A DNA stretch of 25,745 nucleotides from JASLBX01 sp036373915 (GCA_036373915.1 DASUUU010000089.1:1-25745), one strand, 5' to 3'. Shown: positions 6,079-13,537, counted from the first letter of the stretch. Notes: generated from the letters alone by a model not told the origin. Numbers and translations: made by a program.

Positions 6079-7605
6079 TCATGAATCCGCAGCAAGCATC
6101 GTCCCTGAGCGCCGTCGCCCGTGGCGCCTTCCGCCGAACGAAGAAGCACGGCGGCCACGGATCATGGCGACCGCGAGGACAGCGGCGATAAGAGCCAATG
6201 CGGCGTTGACGGTGAGGCCACTTCCGACGCCGGCCGCGAAGCGTTCCGGATCGGCAGTGTCGCGGGCAAGGTCAGCGGGCAGCCGAGCCGCCACAATGGC
6301 GCCCATCATCACGATGCCGAGGGACATGCCCACCATTCCGGAGGCGTTCAGCGTCGCACCTGCAATACCTGAACGCTCGGCCGACACGTGTTCCATCGCC
6401 GCCATTGTGATCGGTGTCGTGGCGAGCCCGATCCCGATTCCAGTGGCGAGCAGTCCGGGCAGCAGCTGTGCCGGTCCCCATCCTGCACTGACCCCGCCTA
6501 GCAGGACGAGCCCGGTTACCACCAGCGCCAGTCCAGTGCCGCTGAGCAGTCGCGCACCGACGCGGGATGTAAGCCATCCGGCCAGCGGCGCGATTGCTGC
6601 GATCAGCACGGTGAACGGAAGCAGCACGATCCCGACCCGAATCGCCGGGATTCCGGCGCCAAGCTGCAGATAGAGCGACAGGAAGAACAGCATGCTGCAC
6701 ATCACAGCCACGTTGAGGAGCCCGATCAGGTTGGCAGCGAGGAAGTTGGGCAGCCGGATAAGCGAGCGGTCCAGCAGGGGTGCCGGGGCTCGTCGCTCGA
6801 CCACGACGAAGATCACGAAGGCTACAGCGGCGATCCCCAGGACGCTCCAGACCCTCGGCGACGCCCACCCGTAATTGCTTACCTGGGCTACCCCGAAGAC
6901 GCCGGCCGACAAGGCGAGTGCGGACGTGACCACACCGGCGATATCGATGCGCGATCCACGGGACGAAGCTAGAGGCGCCGGCAGCGTGACACGCGCTGTG
7001 ATCAATAGGGCGATTCCAAGTGGGACGTTAAGGAAGAAGATCGACCGCCAGCCGGCGGTCTCGGTGAGAATCGCGCCAATCAGGGGGCCACTGGCCGTCG
7101 CGCTGGCCACGACGCCGGACCACACGCCAATAGCAAGGCCGCGCCCCGAGCCGGCGAAGGAGTTGACCAGGATGGCAAGTGCCGCCGGGCCGATGAGTGC
7201 CGCTCCTGCTCCTTGTGTCGCACGCATTCCGATCAGCAGAGAGCCGCTGGAAGACAAGGCGGCGACCAGGGAGGCGAGCGTGAAGAGCGTCACTCCGGCG
7301 AGGAATACCGGCCGGGCTCCGAAACGATCCGCGAGTAATCCCCCTCCGAGCGTCAGCACCGCGAAGGTCAGCGTGTAGATGTTGACCACCCACTCGAGCC
7401 CGTCAAGGCCGAGATCAAGATCACGCGTCAGCGATGGCAGCGCGATGACCATCGCGTGGTCCTCGAGCGCGACGAGGAAGGGCGCGACTGCAACGACCGC
7501 GACCATCCACGTGCGGCCAACCGCCGGCGCAGTGGTCGGCCTCATCATGGCCCGCTTCAGCGGTCCACTCGTCTTGATATCCAACACCGCCGCGTCGGTC
7601 GCCAC
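6079..7605 (-). CDS. DHA2-family MFS drug/proton antiporter, 14 helices, 508 aa
   Basis: This is an EmrB/QacA-type exporter using the proton gradient to expel drugs or lipophilic compounds across the cytoplasmic membrane. Around residues 90-105 is motif A, GGLLADRFGARPVFLAG, and further on the antiporter motif C region (SGPLIGAIL). The length and hydrophobic pattern fit 14 helices, with a basic C-terminal tail. The start is the GTG at 7605, because AAGGAGGAGG lies 7-8 bases upstream; the frame is open to a more distal GTG at 7698, but that would add 31 polar residues without a binding site. It diverges from the SHOCT2 operon. The substrate is not deducible. Confidence 0.9.
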   Translation of the reverse strand: MATDAAVLDIKTSGPLKRAMMRPTTAPAVGRTWMVAVVAVAPFLVALEDHAMVIALPSLTRDLDLGLDGLEWVVNIYTLTFAVLTLGGGLLADRFGARPVFLAGVTLFTLASLVAALSSSGSLLIGMRATQGAGAALIGPAALAILVNSFAGSGRGLAIGVWSGVVASATASGPLIGAILTETAGWRSIFFLNVPLGIALLITARVTLPAPLASSRGSRIDIAGVVTSALALSAGVFGVAQVSNYGWASPRVWSVLGIAAVAFVIFVVVERRAPAPLLDRSLIRLPNFLAANLIGLLNVAVMCSMLFFLSLYLQLGAGIPAIRVGIVLLPFTVLIAAIAPLAGWLTSRVGARLLSGTGLALVVTGLVLLGGVSAGWGPAQLLPGLLATGIGIGLATTPITMAAMEHVSAERSGIAGATLNASGMVGMSLGIVMMGAIVAARLPADLARDTADPERFAAGVGSGLTVNAALALIAAVLAVAMIRGRRASSFGGRRHGRRRSGTMLAADS

Positions 7606-7712
7606 CGCTATCGCCTCCTCCTTGGGCTGGTACTTCGGTAGGACGAGTTGGCGAACGCGAGCGATACACCTCACATCGACGCACCGCAACGACCGCACTT
7701 AGCGCCGTGCTG

Positions 7713-7739
7713 TATCCCTTCTCTCCGCCACGTCGTCCT
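7713..7739 (+). promoter_or_regulatory. Candidate ECF-type promoter (copy 2 of a shared leader)
   Basis: TATCCC (7713-7718), a 15-base spacer and CGTCCT (7734-7739) repeat the arrangement at 4357-4383. The downstream GCATCGCCGA and AGGAGGTG are also shared. In this copy the conserved ribosome-binding site is followed by a tiny frame (GTG plus six codons, ending in TAA), and a second GGAGGT then serves the SHOCT gene at 7794, as if an original first gene had been lost. Confidence 0.5.
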
Positions 7740-7793
7740 CAGGACGGGTGCATCGCCGACAGGAGGTGTTGCAAGGGACACGGAGGTAAGATC

Positions 7794-8054
7794 ATGATGT
7801 TGATGATGGTCTGGTGGGTCCTTGTTTGGAGTGCCATCGCCTTTGGAATCGTGTGGCTTGCTCGCGGTTCCTTTGACATGTGGCGAAGAGACCGAAGGGA
7901 AACACCGGTCGAGACCCTGGAGCGGCGGTTCGCCGAAGGCGAGATCTCTCTGGACGACTACTACGACCGGCGTGCTGTGATCGCCAACGGTGATCACCCC
8001 GCCGGTGAGTGGCAGCGCTTTGAGTCTCCGCCCTCGGAAGGAGGACGACGATGA
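7794..8054 (+). CDS. SHOCT-domain membrane protein 2, 86 aa
   Basis: A Met/Trp-rich membrane helix fills residues about 4-24, a basic stretch follows (MWRRDRRE), and the SHOCT motif lies at about 38-62 (LERRFAEGEISLDDYYDRRA). It has the same architecture as the protein at 4866-5171 but is diverged in sequence. The start is the ATG at 7794 with GGAGGT six bases upstream; the longer frame from 7707 would run through the promoter. Its stop overlaps the ATG of the AhpD-like gene (ATGA at 8051), so the two proteins are translationally coupled and likely act together at the membrane. Confidence 0.85.
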   Translation: MMLMMVWWVLVWSAIAFGIVWLARGSFDMWRRDRRETPVETLERRFAEGEISLDDYYDRRAVIANGDHPAGEWQRFESPPSEGGRR

Positions 8055-8650
8055 ATACGGGCGCAAGCAGCCCTCGAGCGGCGTGGATTTCGGCACCTCC
8101 ACCCGACGAACTGCCAGCAGAGGTCGCCGCGGAGATCACTCCAGTATCCGAGCGGATCGGATTCGTCCCCAACGTCGCGCGCGTGCTCGCGATTACACCT
8201 GGCCACTTCGTCGGTTGGTGGAGATACTTCGACGAGTTGATGCGCGGGCCATCGGGCCTTACCAAGACACAGCGCGAGATGATCGCCGTCGTTGTCTCCG
8301 CGGAGTCGGATTGCCCCTACTGCGAGGCTGCGCACGAAGCAGCATTGAGGTTGCGAACAAAGGACGCAGTACTCGTCGAAAGGCTTGCAGCGAACTACCG
8401 CCATTTAGATCTCGCGCCGAGAGATCGTGTGATGCTCGACTTCGCGGTAAAACTGACGAAGACGCCAGAACAATGCGAAGAGGGCGATCTTGCTCTGCTG
8501 CGGGATGTCGGATATACCGATGAGGACATTCTGCACATCATCGAAGTGACGGCCATCTTCAATTACAACGTCCGCTTGGCCACCGCTTCCGGGATGGTTC
8601 CAAACGCGGAGTATTACAATCTCGGTCGGCCGCAACCGGCCGGGGAGTGA
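8051..8650 (+). CDS. AhpD-like peroxidase-related protein (carboxymuconolactone decarboxylase fold), 199 aa
   Basis: The AhpD catalytic signature is complete: ESDCPYCEAAH at residues 85-95 gives Cys88 and Cys91 in a CxxC pair and His95 at the conserved spacing. The rest matches the peroxidase-related subfamily of the AhpD/CMD superfamily, with an N-terminal VPNVARVLA helix and a long all-alpha C-terminus. Members reduce peroxides with a thiol partner or act as disulfide reductases; the partner is unknown here. Translation is coupled to SHOCT2 through an ATGA overlap, and GGAGG lies in the end of that gene. A strong terminator follows 22 bases after the stop. Confidence 0.88.
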   Translation: MNTGASSPRAAWISAPPPDELPAEVAAEITPVSERIGFVPNVARVLAITPGHFVGWWRYFDELMRGPSGLTKTQREMIAVVVSAESDCPYCEAAHEAALRLRTKDAVLVERLAANYRHLDLAPRDRVMLDFAVKLTKTPEQCEEGDLALLRDVGYTDEDILHIIEVTAIFNYNVRLATASGMVPNAEYYNLGRPQPAGE

Positions 8651-8671
8651 AGCCAAGGCCCAGTACATAGA

Positions 8672-8710
8672 GTCCGGCACGCTCCCCTTTGGTAAGGGAG
8701 CGTGCCGGAC
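8672..8710. terminator. Strong bidirectional hairpin terminator
   Basis: GTCCGGCACGCTCCC (8672-8686) and its exact complement (8696-8710) form a 15-bp stem with a 9-base loop. It lies between the rightward AhpD-like gene (stop 8650) and the leftward 39-aa gene (stop 8730) and can terminate both transcripts. Confidence 0.88.
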
Positions 8711-8729
8711 GTGTGACGTCGCGTGCGCG

Positions 8730-8849
8730 TCACCAGCAGTAGCCGCTACCGCTGGCGGCACCGACTACCAGCGCGACAATGAGCGCTAGAACAACAACCG
8801 AGCTGGCAAGCCCGGCGGTCCAGAGCATCCGGCGATCCGTGGTGTCCAT
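8730..8849 (-). CDS. 39-residue single-pass membrane peptide
   Basis: The small gene runs from an ATG at 8849 to TGA at 8730-8732. It begins MDTTDRRMLWTAGLASS and continues as a hydrophobic Val/Leu/Ala helix of about 20 residues, ending in a short Gly/Ser tail with a terminal Tyr-Cys-Trp. An excellent ribosome-binding site (AAGGAGG) sits seven bases before the ATG, and the terminator at 8672-8710 lies directly downstream. These signals, with the codon bias, make it credible despite its length. It is the last gene of the kinase/response-regulator operon and could be a small membrane partner of the kinase; that role is inference. It follows module copy A. Confidence 0.7.
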   Translation of the reverse strand: MDTTDRRMLWTAGLASSVVVLALIVALVVGAASGSGYCW

Positions 8850-8865
8850 CGTGAACCTCCTTTCC

Positions 8866-8938
8866 ACGTGACACTTCGAATCTCCCTCAATGGACCGCCG
8901 GCTCCCAGCCGGGCAGCAGGAGACTTCTGACCCCGCTA
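8866..8938 (-). repeat. Conserved leader module, copy A
   Basis: Read on the minus strand, the module starts at the response-regulator stop codon, passes AGAAGTCTCCTGCTG, a hairpin CCGGCT-GGG-AGCCGG (8912-8898) and GAGATTCGAAGTG, and ends 16 bases before the 39-aa gene's ATG. Copies B (15925-15997) and C (21623-21695) align without gaps. By my count about 93% of 67 positions agree between A and C, and about 85% between A and B. This copy follows the intact regulator gene and may be the source of the others. Confidence 0.85.
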
Positions 8939-9586
8939 GCTGGAATTCAGGAAGGTGAGGACGGCAAGTACCCTGCGATGATCGTCAGTGGTGGCCGAAA
9001 TTTGCAGCTTGGCGAAGATGTTCTGCACGTGCTTCTCGACGGTGTGCTCTGTGATGAACAGCCGATCCGCGACCGCCTTGTTCGAGCGACCCTCGGCCAT
9101 CAGCCCGAGGACTTCGAACTCGCGCTCGGTCAGCTCATCGACAGGGTCATTGCCCATCCGCCGACGGTTCACCAGCTGGGCGACGACTGACGGATCGAGC
9201 ACCGAGCCGCCGCCGGCGACCCGGCGAACACTCTCGGCCAGCTCGCCGAGATCCGAGACCCGGTCCTTCAGCAGGTAGCCGATGCCGTCGGTGCCCTCGC
9301 TGAGCAGCTCGAACGCATAACTTGGGCGGGCGTACTGGGAGAGCACCAGCACACCGAGTCCCGGATAGCGGTGCCGCAACTCCTTCGCAGCCCGCAGGCC
9401 TTCATCGGTGTGGGTCGGCGGCATCCTGATGTCGACGATGGCGACCTCGGGACGATGGGCGTCGACCTGAGCCAGCAGCTCCGTCCCGTCGCCCGCCTGA
9501 CCGACCACGTCGAACCCGGCCTCGGTGAGCAGCCGCACCAGGCCTTCTCGCAGGATCATCGAATCCTCGGCCACGACTACGCGCAT
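8936..9586 (-). CDS. NarL/FixJ-family response regulator, 216 aa
   Basis: The receiver domain (residues 1-120) has the acidic pair Glu7-Asp8, the phosphoacceptor Asp52 (VAIVDIRMPP) and the conserved Lys in GYLLKD near 109. The LuxR-type helix-turn-helix occupies about 150-200 (LTEREFEVLGLMAEGRSNKA, then TEHTVEKHVQNIFAKL). The start is the ATG at 9586, inside the last codons of the kinase gene (10-base overlap), with GGAGG-like bases in the kinase 3' end. It is the cognate partner of the kinase at 9577-11313. The last 28 codons and the stop reappear in decayed form at 21539-21625, and the last few codons at 15995-16036. Confidence 0.92.
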   Translation of the reverse strand: MRVVVAEDSMILREGLVRLLTEAGFDVVGQAGDGTELLAQVDAHRPEVAIVDIRMPPTHTDEGLRAAKELRHRYPGLGVLVLSQYARPSYAFELLSEGTDGIGYLLKDRVSDLGELAESVRRVAGGGSVLDPSVVAQLVNRRRMGNDPVDELTEREFEVLGLMAEGRSNKAVADRLFITEHTVEKHVQNIFAKLQISATTDDHRRVLAVLTFLNSS

Positions 9587-11313
9587 GGGATCTCCGCCTC
9601 CACAACCGTCCCCGCTCCGGGGGAGCTCACCAGCACGAAACGGCCGCCGAGTGCCTCGATGCGATCCCGTAGGCCGCGCAGGCCCGACCCGCCGCCGGGG
9701 TCCGCGCCTCCCGGGCCGTCGTCTCGCACCTCGATGACCACTTGCCCATCGACCTGCTCGACGTGAACTTGCACGGTGGACGCCGGCGCGTGCTTCGCCA
9801 CGTTCGTCAACGCCTCGGACACGACGAAGTAGGCCGCTATCTCGACCCTGTCCGGTAGCCGCTCGGGTAGCGACACAACGAGACCGACAGGCAGGTGGCA
9901 TCGTGCGGCGAGGTCGTCCAGGGCGGCAGCGAGCCCACGCTCGGTGAGGATCCCCGGATAGATCCCACTGCTGAGCTCACGTAGATCTTCCAGCGCTTCG
10001 GACAGGCCGGCCCTCGCCTCACGCAAGAACGTCTGCGCGCCGTCGGGGTCGGACGCGAGCCTCGAGTCGGCCAAGCCAAGTGTCATCGCCACCGAGACGA
10101 GCCGCTGCTGAGATCCATCGTGCAGATCACGCTCGATGCGGCGACGCTCCGCCTGGGTTGCCTCCACGATGCGGGTCCGGGACGCGCTCAACTCGCCTAG
10201 ACGTGCCCTGAGCTCGGCCTGGAGCCGCTCGTTCTCCATCGCGAGCCCGGCCGCCGCACACACCGACTCGACCAGCTGCTGATCTTCGCGCAGGGCTGGA
10301 TCGTGCAGCAGCGCCGCAATCGTGTGGTCGTCCCGCTGGACGATGGTCACCGAACGCTCACCATCGTCGTCGGGCAGTGCGACTGGATGGCCGTCGGCAT
10401 CGACGAACCGATCGCGGTCCGGCAGCCAATAAACGATGTCCAGGGACGGGTCCCGCAGTGCACGGGCCAGCGCTGCCCGTAGCTCCCCGGGACCGGGTGT
10501 GTTCCCGAGTTCGATGACCAGGTCGGCCACCGCCGAGCGTGCCAGCCGGGTCCGTCCCAGCCCAGCAAGGAATGCAAAGGCGACCGAAGCGGTAACAACG
10601 TCGAGCAGGACGTGAGGAGCATCACCGGTCGGCTCCTCCAGGAAATGGTTGGCGACCATCAGAAGTACGGCGACGAAGCTTGCTGCCCCGACCCACAAGA
10701 CCGGAGCGATCGCGAAACGAAGCCGCGGGCTGGCTCGACGCCAGCGCCGGAGGAGGACGGCGAAGGCGGAGACGGCTACAACCGCGCCGAGACCGAAGAG
10801 GGCGAGTTCGAGCGCGCGCACGATGCCGGGTGCGTTCATCACCTCGATGACCAACGTCGTCGGACAGCCGACGCAGCTTTGCGGGTCGTGGCCCCCGAAG
10901 ACGAGCCGCGCGACATCGAGGGGACCGACTGCGAAGATCGCCAGCCCGAATAGCCACCGGTGGAAGCTGTTTTCAAGGCGACCGCCTGGGAAGGCAAGCA
11001 CGACAAAGATGACCCCGGCGAGGTAGGCGACCTCGAGAGCATGGCCACCGGCGAACAGCAGCAAGTTCTGCGACTGGGCGAGCGCCGCGAGGAACCTGAG
11101 GACGCCCGTCACGATCATCGCCGTGCCGATGCTGTTCCCCGGCTTGAGATGCCAAGCAAGCAGGCCGGCGCCGATGAACGACCAGCCGATGACCAGGACA
11201 AGGATGACGTCCAGGACGCTCGCCGTACGGACCTCGTTCGCGAACATCACCCACGCGACGCCCACACCCAATGTGAGCGACGCGGCCGCGACCACGATCG
11301 ACCGTCGGACCAT
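9577..11313 (-). CDS. Membrane sensor histidine kinase (HisKA_3, NarL-partner type), 578 aa
   Basis: Eight hydrophobic segments fill the N-terminal half (to residue about 250), followed by a small GAF-like or linker region and a coiled coil leading into the kinase core. The dimerisation box RRRIERDLHDGSQQRLV places the phosphorylated His at residue 398. The HATPase domain follows, with the N box (SEALTNVAKHA) and G boxes (DDGPGGADPGGGSGLRGLRD). This class phosphorylates NarL-type regulators. The start is the ATG at 11313 with GGGAG seven bases upstream; a TTG at 11331 is an alternative. The stop overlaps the regulator start. The large membrane sensor suggests an envelope or membrane-dissolved signal; the ligand is unknown. 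Confidence 0.9.
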   Translation of the reverse strand: MVRRSIVVAAASLTLGVGVAWVMFANEVRTASVLDVILVLVIGWSFIGAGLLAWHLKPGNSIGTAMIVTGVLRFLAALAQSQNLLLFAGGHALEVAYLAGVIFVVLAFPGGRLENSFHRWLFGLAIFAVGPLDVARLVFGGHDPQSCVGCPTTLVIEVMNAPGIVRALELALFGLGAVVAVSAFAVLLRRWRRASPRLRFAIAPVLWVGAASFVAVLLMVANHFLEEPTGDAPHVLLDVVTASVAFAFLAGLGRTRLARSAVADLVIELGNTPGPGELRAALARALRDPSLDIVYWLPDRDRFVDADGHPVALPDDDGERSVTIVQRDDHTIAALLHDPALREDQQLVESVCAAAGLAMENERLQAELRARLGELSASRTRIVEATQAERRRIERDLHDGSQQRLVSVAMTLGLADSRLASDPDGAQTFLREARAGLSEALEDLRELSSGIYPGILTERGLAAALDDLAARCHLPVGLVVSLPERLPDRVEIAAYFVVSEALTNVAKHAPASTVQVHVEQVDGQVVIEVRDDGPGGADPGGGSGLRGLRDRIEALGGRFVLVSSPGAGTVVEAEIPCA

Positions 11314-11423
11314 GTCTGTCTCCCGGGACAAGCCTACGCCGCTCGGAGGGGTCCGGAACGGTGACCGGGCGATCGGGTATCCCCGTACTTGCTGGCCTCA
11401 CCAGCGAAAACACCGACAAACCA

Positions 11424-11455
11424 CCACCCAAGTCACCGGGTACCCGGCTGGGTGG
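11424..11455. promoter_or_regulatory. Nested palindrome in the divergent kinase / Met-rich gene region
   Basis: A perfect 12-bp palindrome CCGGGTACCCGG (11436-11447) is enclosed by the inverted arms CCACCCA (11424-11430) and TGGGTGG (11449-11455). It lies 110 bases before the kinase start and about 115 bases before the rightward gene at 11571, so it could be an operator for either promoter. A role as RNA structure in a long leader is also possible. No other feature is clear in the 257-bp gap. Confidence 0.4.
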
Positions 11456-11570
11456 CGAACACCAAATCAGCGACGCTCGAAGCATGAGGACAGTCGCAGG
11501 AACCGACCAGGCAGCTACAGGTATCGCGCTCGCGACCAACGGGCCGCAGGGCGGCACAGGAGGACGCACG

Positions 11571-12080
11571 ATGCGACAAGAACAACAGGGACTGATGGGT
11601 CCAGGAGTCCTGGCCAGCGTGGGAGACCACTCCGTCGTTGAGACGCTCGACATCCGGCCCGCTGTTCCGAAGGCGACGAACGCACGACGCCACAGCACGG
11701 CTCACTTCCTCAAGCATCTCGGGGAGATGACAGTCGCGATGATGCTGGGCATGGCAGTCCTGGGCATCCCCTCCGAGCTAGCCTTCGACGCCGCCGGGAT
11801 CGACTACGACAGGATCGAGCTCGAATGGCCGACGGTGCCCGCCCTCGTGATGGCATTCAACATGAGCGCCCCGATGGTCTGGTGGATGCGGCGCCGGGGC
11901 CACAGCTGGTCCTACACGCTAGAAATGGCCGCAGCGATGTTCATCCCCGTGCTAGTGCTGACTCCACTGCTCTGGCTGCGCTTCATCTCGGGCGACGGGC
12001 TGAGCGCGTTCCAGCACGCGGTCATGATTCCGAGCATGGTCGTGGTAATGCTCCGCCGCCGGCGGGAACTCGCCCACTAA
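11571..12080 (+). CDS. Met-rich four-helix membrane protein, 169 aa (paralogue 1)
   Basis: After a soluble N-terminus of about 45 residues come four hydrophobic segments rich in Met: HLGEMTVAMMLGMAVLG, ALVMAFNMSAPMVWWM, LEMAAAMFIPVLVLTPLLW and HAVMIPSMVVVMLRRR. The same pattern, including RGH-x-W between helices 2 and 3 and the final MLRRR-x-E-x-x-H, occurs in the gene at 21735-22259, so the two are paralogues. Intramembrane Met arrays of this kind occur in copper-handling proteins, but a metal role here is inference. The start is the ATG at 11571 with AGGAGG eight bases upstream; the longer frame from 11361 lacks a site. It is divergent from the kinase operon and ends at a strong terminator. 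Confidence 0.8.
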   Translation: MRQEQQGLMGPGVLASVGDHSVVETLDIRPAVPKATNARRHSTAHFLKHLGEMTVAMMLGMAVLGIPSELAFDAAGIDYDRIELEWPTVPALVMAFNMSAPMVWWMRRRGHSWSYTLEMAAAMFIPVLVLTPLLWLRFISGDGLSAFQHAVMIPSMVVVMLRRRRELAH

Positions 12081-12102
12081 CGCCCGTTGGCAACTGCATG
12101 CG

Positions 12103-12138
12103 TTTGCAGCGAGCGGTCCAGTGACCGCGCGCTGCAAA
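12103..12138. terminator. Strong hairpin terminator between convergent genes
   Basis: TTTGCAGCGAGCGGTC (12103-12118) pairs with 12123-12138 over 16 bases with a single mismatch and a 4-base loop CAGT. It lies 23 bases after the stop of the Met-rich gene and before the leftward DoxX gene's stop at 12208, so it can serve both. Confidence 0.85.
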
Positions 12139-12207
12139 GGCATCTGCAGAAACAACTCGCTGCACCAGGGGTTCGGGATTCGGTCCACGTCGGCGTGGCT
12201 GCATTGG

Positions 12208-12741
12208 TCAGCGGTGCACGGTAGCGGCAGGCCGGGTCGTGTTTTCGTGGGCGTTGTCCGTGTCGGGAGCGACGCTCAGAGCCGGTCGGCGCCTGCGCGC
12301 GTGGTAGGCCACGATGCTGAGGGCCGCGGCCAGGAACAGTAGCTGCATCAGAGTGCGGGGTAACAGCGGCGTCGCTGGGGAGCCGCCAAGGGATAGGCCC
12401 TCCACTGCCGCATAGATGTTGGCCGGGAACATCACGAGAAGCATTGCGGCAAGGCCGCCTGCTGCCCACGGAGCCGTCCGGTGCCACAGCAGCCCGGCGG
12501 CGCCCGCCAACTCCAGTAGTCCGGTGATGGTGACGAGTAGGCCGGGCTCGGGCAGCATCGGGGGAACCATGTTGATCAGATCGGCACGCATCCCGACGAA
12601 GTGCGAGACACCGGTCAGCACGAACATTGCCGCCAGTCCGCCGCGCACGGCGACTGGCCACGGCCGGAGCCGGCGCACGCCTGCGGCACCTGCCGCGAAA
12701 AGGACCAGCGTGACGAGGACGAGAACGGTCAGTGGAGCCAT
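12208..12741 (-). CDS. DoxX-family membrane protein, 177 aa
   Basis: Four hydrophobic segments span residues about 4-20, 30-50, 68-85 and 95-140, with a basic cytoplasmic tail. The segment FVLTGVSHFVGMRADLINMV followed by PGLLVTITGLLELAGAAGLL is typical of DoxX/DoxX-like proteins, where helix 2 begins with a T/A-G-x-x-x-F pattern. DoxX proteins associate with quinone-linked or thiol-redox membrane complexes; the partner is not encoded here. The start is the ATG at 12741 with AAGGA upstream. It diverges from tetR at 12835, and the shared 93-bp region has paired direct repeats, so it is probably controlled by that repressor. Confidence 0.82.
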   Translation of the reverse strand: MAPLTVLVLVTLVLFAAGAAGVRRLRPWPVAVRGGLAAMFVLTGVSHFVGMRADLINMVPPMLPEPGLLVTITGLLELAGAAGLLWHRTAPWAAGGLAAMLLVMFPANIYAAVEGLSLGGSPATPLLPRTLMQLLFLAAALSIVAYHARRRRPALSVAPDTDNAHENTTRPAATVHR

Positions 12742-12763
12742 GGTGATTCCTTAGAACGAAGTG

Positions 12764-12808
12764 AACTTGTCAATGTCAAGATGCCACATCGTCCGAAACT
12801 TGTCAATG
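12764..12808. promoter_or_regulatory. Direct-repeat operator in the doxX-tetR divergent region
   Basis: AACTTGTCAATG occurs exactly twice, at 12764-12775 and 12797-12808, with start points 33 bp apart. That is about three helical turns, so both sites face the same side of the DNA. The second copy overlaps the -35 hexamer of the tetR promoter, the expected position for autorepression. Confidence 0.6.
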
Positions 12809-12828
12809 GCTAGATTCTGGACTAGTCT
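12800..12828 (+). promoter_or_regulatory. Promoter of the TetR gene, leaderless
   Basis: TTGTCA (12800-12805), a 17-base spacer and TAGTCT (12823-12828) form a good SigA-type promoter. The ATG at 12835 begins seven bases after the -10, so transcription should start at or next to the start codon. No usable ribosome-binding site fits, which agrees with a leaderless mRNA, common in actinobacteria. Confidence 0.65.
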
Positions 12829-12834
12829 CGGAGA

Positions 12835-13410
12835 ATGACCACGGTGCGCCCTTATCACCACGGAGACCTTCGCCGGGCAGTGTTGGCCGCTGCGGTCGCC
12901 ACCATCAATGAGGCCGGACCCGCAGGCGTCAGCCTCCGCGATCTCGCCCGACGTGCGGGTGTTTCACATGCCGCGCCGGCCCACCATTTCGGAGACAAGG
13001 CCGGGGTGCTATCCGCGTTGGCCGCCGAGGGATTCGACCTGCTCGCCGACGAGTTGACGGCCGCCCTGCAGCGTACTCGGGACTTCCTCGAGGTTGGCGT
13101 GGCGTATGTGCGATTCGCAGTCGAGCACCGCGCCCACTTCGAGGTCATGTTCCGCCCGGACCTCTACCACCCCGACGACCGGGCCGTGCTGGCCGCCCGG
13201 GAGCGTGCCAGTGAGGCCCTGGCCGGCGGGATCGGCTCGCTACCGGAACAGCAGGCCGGACCCGACGCCCGCCTCGCCGGCATCGCCGCCTGGTCACTCG
13301 TTCACGGCTTCGCCACCCTGTGGCTCAACGGGGCCCTGCCGCCCGAACTCGGCGACAACCCAGAGACCGTGGCTCGAGCCGTCGCCGCGATCCTGTTCGC
13401 AGCACCGTGA
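12835..13410 (+). CDS. TetR/AcrR-family transcriptional regulator, 191 aa
   Basis: The N-terminal HTH is clear: YHHGDLRRAVLAAAV leads into GVSLRDLARRAGVSHAAPAH followed by HFGDKAGVLSALA, the standard TetR recognition helix with the F-x-x-K turn. The C-terminal half (residues about 75-190) is a helical ligand-binding and dimerisation domain of the WHG type. It is transcribed divergently from the DoxX gene, and repeats between them are candidate operators, so it most likely represses itself and the DoxX gene. The ligand is not deducible. The ATG at 12835 is chosen because the promoter places the RNA start there. Confidence 0.9.
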   Translation: MTTVRPYHHGDLRRAVLAAAVATINEAGPAGVSLRDLARRAGVSHAAPAHHFGDKAGVLSALAAEGFDLLADELTAALQRTRDFLEVGVAYVRFAVEHRAHFEVMFRPDLYHPDDRAVLAARERASEALAGGIGSLPEQQAGPDARLAGIAAWSLVHGFATLWLNGALPPELGDNPETVARAVAAILFAAP

Positions 13411-13470
13411 CCGACCTCGCAGTCGTGGGTACAGCTCGCCATGGTCTCGCCGATACCACGGTCGGGCCCA

Positions 13471-13522
13471 CTGGTCAGACCTCGAGCGACATGCCGCGGC
13501 GTATCACCCAAGATCTGACCAG
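13471..13522. terminator. Candidate long-loop hairpin between convergent tetR and MMPL genes
   Basis: CTGGTCAGA (13471-13479) and TCTGACCAG (13514-13522) are perfect 9-base inverted arms separated by 34 bases. The position between two convergent genes suits termination, but the long loop makes this weaker than the other terminators in the window. Confidence 0.35.
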
Positions 13523-13537
13523 TTGATGGTGTTCGTG

